Source of the DNA: Mesostigma viride
Taxonomy: Eukaryota; Streptophyta; Mesostigmatophyceae; Mesostigmatales; Mesostigmataceae
Reading direction: 5' to 3'
Assembly (NCBI GenBank): GCA_009746045.1
Contig: RPFO01001800.1
Location: 12,501 to 76,500, forward strand
DNA: 64,000 nt
The translations under genes and the position numbers were made by a program. Below the pieces are notes generated by a model that was not told the origin of the DNA, made no database searches, and worked only from the letters and a program-made list of their open reading frames with translations. Of the stretch, positions 58,393 through 64,000 are shown one piece after another. Each line of letters begins with the position of its first letter. Position 1 is the stretch's first letter.

Positions 58393-61300
58393 CTTGAATT
58401 GGGCCTCAAAAAACTCCACAGCTTCCTGAGGGCTCCAGCCCTGCGAGGGAAGCCATGCATACACGCCACAACAACTAACGTTCAGCATGCAGTCGTGCTG
58501 GCAAGGTTGTCATAGGACGCGTGGGATCCCTGGCCATGGGACGCTCCCATGCAGAGATGGCAGGGTGTGCGTGAACTGTGCACACTTGTAACGGTGGCGA
58601 TGCTCATAAAACGTGAACCAATATCCTGTGTTTTAGTGTCAAATCCTGCACATTTTCCCCTATATAATGCAGTACGAAGGCCACGTGCATAAACAGGAAA
58701 AAAAATAGTAACAGAGAATGTGCATTAAAATGGAGAATAGCAACGTGTGGCACACAAATAGCACGAATCACCAGGCAGAGAAGTCAACGCCTCAGGCATG
58801 ACACTAGCCATTTAAATGCCTGTCCAGAAGAAGTGGGTATAGGCAGAATTAACGAGCTAGCTGCTCAACCCACTGCTCGAGTTGTTACTTATGGCATCCC
58901 TATCTATGCATAGAAGAGCCATCGGTCATGGCTCCATCACCCTACCAACCCATAATACAAAGTACTTGCCAAGAATAAGCCCTGCGCACCATTGGCTACC
59001 CTCCTGGCCCTAGCAAGCAACCACACAATCAGCTGCAATAAATAGGCGTCCACGCAGATGTTAGGAAAGTCCACATAACGAATCTTTGCACCGACATAGT
59101 TCATCGTGCCACTATAGCCCAGGACTGCCCATATTAGCCCACAACCCAGGCCAGGGCCCCTCGCAAGGGTAGGCCCTTGTTGCTAGGGGTCGGATGTCGG
59201 AGCTCTCAACAGCCCGTGACAAGCCATCATAACCCCATTATAATCCCTCACATGGCCACCGCGTTGGGAGCAGATGACGATTCTTACCTTCCAGGGTCCA
59301 TCGCAGGATAGGACCAGGTGCTTGTCCGCAGGCGTGACGGAGAAGCACTTAATGTCTGGGACCGAGATCATGCCGCTCTGGGGGAACAAACAGCAAGCCC
59401 AGCATACGTTGAGACCAGAACCGGTTGGAATGCAAGGGCACAAATGCCAGCCCAACATACATGGGATGGGAGAGCAGAGACGCGTGGGCACCGCAGGAAT
59501 GCACCACGATATCGCAGGCCGACTCCCTTAGGAGGGTGCCTCGCGAAGCCGTAGCATGACAACAGCCCGCTCCGCAAGCACGCTTGACCAAGCCTGTTTG
59601 TCCCAGCCAACAAGAGTAGGAGCTCACCAACGCACCACAGGGTACGTAGGTGACGCCTTCTCGCGGCCCACATGCAAACAAGGGTGTGGACGTGGGCCAT
59701 GCACGTTCTCGCGCCATTTCCTCCCTGCACGCCTCCCTGCCCACCAGGCTGCTCACCTGGCCACCAGCCTTGTCTACTATGCAGGCACCAGCCAGCCCGT
59801 CTCTCCCCGAGACGGTCGCAAGTGTAACAAGCTCATGGGCCCACAAGTCCAATGGAAGAGAAGAGCCAAAGGAAGGACACCCGTGCTGGCAACTGTCACG
59901 CTGCTGACGCATGCGGCCGCCCCACGCTCAACCCCCCTTGCGTGCCGTAAGAAGCAAGAAAAAAAAAACGACCTCACCATGTCATGATTTTAAGCAAGCC
60001 AGGCAGCCAGGCACTCGCACCTTCTTGAACGGCCGGTCCCCGAACGCGCGCGCGATCTCCACGCGGCCGCACACGCGCCCGTTCTCCAGAAAGCCACCCG
60101 CCTGCGTGGTGGGGGGCATCGAGCCACATGGTTTCATGATACAAGCTTCTTCCTGAGAGGTGGATAAAGAAGAGGACCAAGGGGAGGACCAAGGGGAGGA
60201 GAAAGGGGCGCCGGGGGGGAGAGAGGAAAGGTGTGGGCATGCTTCCCATTGTTGAACATGGCATCAGCATTAGAGCGACAGGACATCTGCATCAGGACGA
60301 CATGATATCAGCGTCAGAGCGGCACGGGGGCACACAGGCTCATGGGCTCCCGATAGAGTGAAAGCGGCAGGCGGTGCCAGCGCCCAACCACGCGGTGGAT
60401 TCCAACGAAAGTGAAAGCGGCAGGCGGTGCCAGCGCCCAACCACACGGTGGATTCCAACAAAAGGAGGGAAAGGCATTTCTCTACGCAACACGCATCGGC
60501 ATCCAACCCCCTGTACAACAACCAGTCATGTGCAAGCCCTCGGCACTGCCACCGTCCAAGGCTCAAATGGTGCCAATGTTCTCCGAAGTGAGCACGCTCC
60601 CACCACGCAAAGGAAATGCTGCGTCCTGAGGATACCTCTACATCCTTGCTCATGCAGTGAGATACTCGTAGGTATCGCAAGTCCCAGGTGACTGACTAGC
60701 CCGCCTTATGCCGCCAGAGGCCTCCTATACAGCTCACACGAGCACACGCAACCCCATCTCTTGTTAGCAGCAACCCTCCACCCGCGCCACGGTATACCAT
60801 GGCCGCAGGCACTGACATCTGGGCCATGGGTCACCAAAAGGCTAGAGTGACCACCAGCCACGGTTGTGGTGACCACCACCAATGGGTGCATGGACCGCCA
60901 CCACTTGCTACAGTAACCGGCACCTTCTCGCCACCACTTGCTACAGTGACCGGCACCTTCTCAATGCGCTGGCGCTCCTCTGGGTAGATGGCCTTGTGCT
61001 CCTTTGTTAACACCAGCGCACGCAACGAGCCGCCACCACCCGCCATGTTCTTGCCGCTATTGTTGTTGTTGCTGTTGCTGTTGCTGCTGCTGTTGTTGCT
61101 GCTGCTGTTGTTGTTGTTGTTGTTGTTGCCGTTATTGTTAGAGTTGCTGTTGCTGCTGGTCCCTGCCGCAGTGCTTGCGGGGGTGGCGGCGCCCCCCCCT
61201 TCATTCTCCTGGCTGCCAGTGCCAGGTGTCGCACCCGCAGCGCCCCCTCCCTCCCGCGCGAGCACGGCGCGGGCATCCCCGATGTTGGCTACGTACACCT

Positions 61301-63357
61301 GCACCCGTGGCCAAAGGTTGTGTTTGGTCAAACAAGGTCCTGTTGTTTACACGGTATCCGATTGTAATGTGGCTACAGTTGCTACTGGACGCAACATGGA
61401 TGTGACATGGATGTGACGTGGATGTGACATGGATGTGACATGGATGTGACATGGATGTGACATGGATGTGACGTGGATGTGACATGGATGTGACATGGAT
61501 GTGACATGGATGCGCATAGATGGGGTAGCGCAGGCGGTTGCGTGCGTCACCAGGACAGAGCCGAAACCACAGGCCCGGTTATTATGCGGCCTTACATGGT
61601 AGTGCCCAATACAGCCGCACACTGGCCATCATTACCATGCCTCCAAGCACCTCCCAGCTGATGTCTCAGACGGGAATAAGAAGCAGAGGATGCGTGACTT
61701 GGATAACAGGCAAGCAGCAGCAGCATGTAACCACGGTATTTGAGTATGCAAGGTCACTACTGCCGTACAACACGGCAAGGGACGCTGTGGCCGGTGAAGG
61801 GACCTGGCTACCGATGGAAGAGGCTTCTAGGCCCATCCCATAACGAAACACTTTGCCCAGACCATGATGGGCGAATGGGACCGCTGAGGCTGATCCGGGA
61901 CGTATTGTGGACATGGCGAGTCTATGGGTGAGAGGTATCCAACGTGCGTCGTGCACGCGAGGGGCCGATTGTCATAGCGAGGACTTGGCACCGGATGGGA
62001 AGCATGCCGACCGCATACTACTAGGAGAAGGGAGGGTACGCCATGACCTGACCCGCTCCGCTAGCCAAACACATCGAGTAGCAGGGTGAAGCAACATGAA
62101 GCAGGTGCGTGCGATGGGAAGAAGGTTGGTGTTATGCGAAGCAGGGTGGAGCAGGGTGAAGCAGGGTGAGCCGTTTGCAGTGCATCCCATGCCGCACCGC
62201 GTTGTCGAGGATCCACACGCACACCGCCGTGCAGCCGTCCGTCCAGTCCTCTGTGAGCCAACCCCGATTGGGTGCGCCCAAGTCATCCCAAGTCAGCCCC
62301 ATCCAGCCAACGCAACCCAGCCCAAAGACACCACAGTTGCAAACGGAGCAGCCACAGTTGCAACAACTTGTTAGCAACGATTAAGGATGCGAGACACAAC
62401 TTGTTAGCAACAATTAAGGATGCGAGACACAACTTGTTAGCAACGATTAAGGATGCGAGACACAACTTGTTAGCAACGATTAAGGATGCGAGACACAACT
62501 TGTTAGCAACGATTAAGGATGCGAGACACAACTTGTTAGCAACGATTAAGGATGTGAGGCACAACTTGTTGGCAACGATTAAGGATGTGAGGCACAACTT
62601 GTTAGCAGCGATTAAGGATGCGAGACACAACTTGTTAGCAACGATTAAGGATGTGAGGCACAACTTGTTAGCAAATGCACATGGATAGGCGCGGTGATGG
62701 TGAGGCAGCATGGGCGCTGTGATGGTGAGGCAGCATGGGCGCTGCGATGGTGAGGCAGCATGGACGCTGTGATGGTGAGGCAGCATGGTCGCTGTGATGG
62801 CGAGGCAGCATGGGCGCTGTGATGGTGAGGCAGCATGGATGCTGTGATGGTGAGGCAGCATGGACGCTGTGATGGCGAGGCAGCATGACGCTGGGATGGT
62901 GAGGCAGCATGGGCGCTGTGATGGTGAGGCAGCATGGATGCTGTGATGGCGAGGCAGCATGGATGCTGTGATGGTGAGGCAGCATGGTGGGCGCTGTGAT
63001 GGTGAGGCAGCATGGACGCTGTGATGGCGACATGGGCGCTGTGATGGTGAGGCAGCATGGGCGCTGTGATGGTGAGGCAGCAGGACGCTGGGATGGCGAG
63101 GCAGCATGGACGCTGGGATCGACCACACAGATGCGCTCTTGCAGTGAGAAGCTGCTACCTGCCGACTGGTAATGAATCGATTACAAGGGCCTTTTAGTCC
63201 CGTGTAATCGTTTCACTACCAGTGCTTGGTGTGCGAAAGGACATGCTAAGCCATATACAGCACAGTCTGAGTCTCTGCCGGGGTTCACTTTGTTCCAAAG
63301 CACGTGACTCACCCTCCTTGGACTGCCGCAGCAACGCCTCATCCAACGTGCGGAACC
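58393..63357 (-). CDS. PP2C-type Ser/Thr phosphatase, ILKAP-like (six exons, both ends incomplete)
   Basis: Exons: 63357-63313, 62250-62198, 61298-60957, 60101-60021, 59377-59288, 58440-58393; all five junctions are phase-consistent (1,0,0,0,0). Motifs in order: FRTLDEALLRQ, DWTDGCTAVCVWILDNA (the G-x-T-A step), VYVANIGDARAVLAR, LVLTKEHKAIYPEERQRIEK, GRVCGRVEIARAFGDRPFKK, MISVPDIKCFSVTPADKHLV, LSCDGPWKGWSPQEAVEFFE. The KDGsTA.., EH...EERxRI and (F/W)..PxEAV pattern matches ILKAP-type PP2Cs, metal-dependent phosphatases. Exon 3 inserts an Asn/Ser/Gly-rich loop of about 70 residues inside the domain. The N-terminal DGHGG-type metal motif must lie beyond 63400 or off the window. No exon with the final Asp motif (DNxT) was found left of 58393, where transposon repeats begin. 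Confidence 0.82.
60357..60463. repeat. 53-bp tandem duplication
   Basis: Two copies starting GTGAAAGCGGCAGGCGGTGC at 60358 and 60411, in the PP2C intron between exons 3 and 4. Confidence 0.9.
60898..60963 (-). repeat. 33-bp duplication of a PP2C exon end and its donor
   Basis: The GAGAAG|GTGCCGGT junction at the end of PP2C exon 3 occurs twice, with donors at 60956 and 60923, 33 bases apart. The period is a multiple of three and the intervening sequence is open, so use of the distal site would add 11 residues (VPVTVASGGEK) in frame. Confidence 0.85.
61060..61160 (-). repeat. trinucleotide tract encoding Asn/Ser run in PP2C
   Basis: TTG/CTG repeats on the plus strand give an in-frame Asn/Ser-rich run in exon 3 of the phosphatase. 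It lies between the GDARAVL strand and the TKEH motif, a surface-loop position. Confidence 0.9.
61394..61515. repeat. 11-bp minisatellite, about 11 copies
   Basis: ATGGATGTGAC with an occasional G for A, in the intron between PP2C exons 2 and 3. Confidence 0.95.
62364..62680. repeat. 33-bp minisatellite, 9-10 copies
   Basis: Unit CAACTTGTTAGCAACGATTA followed by AGGATGCGAGACA, nearly identical in each copy, in the intron between PP2C exons 1 and 2 of this model. Confidence 0.95.
62695..63117. repeat. 25-bp minisatellite, about 17 copies
   Basis: Unit GATGGTGAGGCAGCATGGGC plus GCTGT, with a few shortened copies. It follows the 33-bp array after only some 15 bases of unique DNA, in the same intron. 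The His/Ala/Ser-rich frames here are artefacts. Confidence 0.95.
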
Positions 63358-64000
63358 CTGCCAGGGGGGTACATGAGCACAGGGGGAAACATGTCCGTGG
63401 CCGTGATGAGGTTTTGATACAAGAACGCGTACCAGTTCTGGGTGTGTTTGCAATTTGCAGCAGATGACAGCAGTCGGCGGGGTTACAGCAAGGCACCCCA
63501 TTCATCCCATCAGGTAACCACCACATGGTAGCCACAGCGGCGACAGCCAGGGGCACATCCCTCACAAGGCTACACCCATGATCAACATTGTCATTGTTCT
63601 AGCAGAACTGTAATACATGAAAACAGCAACTAATGACTCTAACTCCACACCCAGGAGGACATACCCTCCACATCACGTGCCCAGGTCGGGGCGCTAACTT
63701 AGCGCTTCCAGACTATCACATCAAGTTTCATGGAACCAAACGTTGCGATGGCCCAGGCGTGCGAGCCTATGCCTGCGGCCCCGAAAGACTTCGATAGGGC
63801 ATACTAGGGAAGTGAAGTAGTCATTATCTTCTTACATCCCTTTGTTCAACGCTGTAGGGCATGCCTTTTACAACATGAGCCAGTAGACCAAATGTGCCTA
63901 CCCCGCGATTCTCACTGCGCACACCCGCTCCCATACCTAGCCCACGCCATACGGCGTGCCTGCGTGCGTGCCGGCAAAGGCAAAGGGACAGCCCGTGACC
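63358..64000. other. 5' part of the PP2C gene region, no exon identified
   Basis: Upstream exons of the phosphatase are expected here or beyond the window. An exon ending in phase 1 is required to join 63357. None with the DGHGG-type motif was seen. Confidence 0.4.

Noticed and set aside
61347-61622. HPCHIHVTSM-type frames
   Set aside because: Translation of the 11-bp ATGGATGTGAC array.
62364-62680. Possible CRISPR array because of regular 33-bp repeats
   Set aside because: Copies are contiguous with no unique spacers, and the context is a eukaryotic intron.
62283-63128. 281-codon minus-strand frame rich in His/Ala/Ser
   Set aside because: It is the reading of the 25-bp and 33-bp minisatellites inside a PP2C intron.

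Overview
This window looks like nuclear DNA of a green alga, most likely a volvocine or other chlamydomonadalean. The reasons are GC-rich host exons that are short and cut by many GT-AG introns, low-complexity inserts (Gly/Ser/Pro-rich, Asn/Ser runs) inside enzyme domains, a TGTAA-type polyadenylation signal, GT29 sialyltransferase-like and Golgi sulfotransferase genes, and a heavy load of minisatellites and transposons. This placement is an inference; no taxonomic search was possible. I see no bacterial operons, rRNA, tRNA or CRISPR array.

Layout. 1-4200: an array of 74-bp repeats, then a GT29-like gene (+ strand). 4200-13100: accessory DNA. It holds an old LINE reverse transcriptase with a C-terminal restriction-like endonuclease (7090-12690). 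That LINE was broken by an ORF1-only LINE-like insertion (A), which was itself broken by a second, reverse-oriented member of the same family (B). Both nested insertions have target-site duplications. 14077-25027: one nine-exon gene (- strand) for a type II membrane sulfotransferase-like protein of about 1007 residues, its introns full of minisatellites. 25000-43990: transposon territory with a MITE, two related hAT elements (one with its BED zinc finger split by a mariner-like insertion), a 213-bp satellite, a diverged inverted duplication carrying inverted LTRs and a gag, a Myb/SANT-like transposon gene and a TTAA-flanked element. 44546-50515: two separate palindromes, one with 406-bp arms and one with arms above 2 kb that carry a zinc-cluster ORF and a 25-residue repeat. 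50800-58015: a coiled-coil ORF, a satellite, an RTE-type reverse transcriptase relic and a cluster of LINE 3'-end repeats. 58393-63357: a PP2C phosphatase gene resembling ILKAP (- strand), 5' incomplete and apparently lacking its last exons.

The three host genes are not obviously linked in function. The GT29-like and sulfotransferase-like genes would both act on glycans in the Golgi; the PP2C would be a cytosolic or nuclear Ser/Thr phosphatase. Exon joins were checked by reading phase: all eight junctions of the sulfotransferase gene and all five of the PP2C gene are consistent, which is the strongest support for these models.
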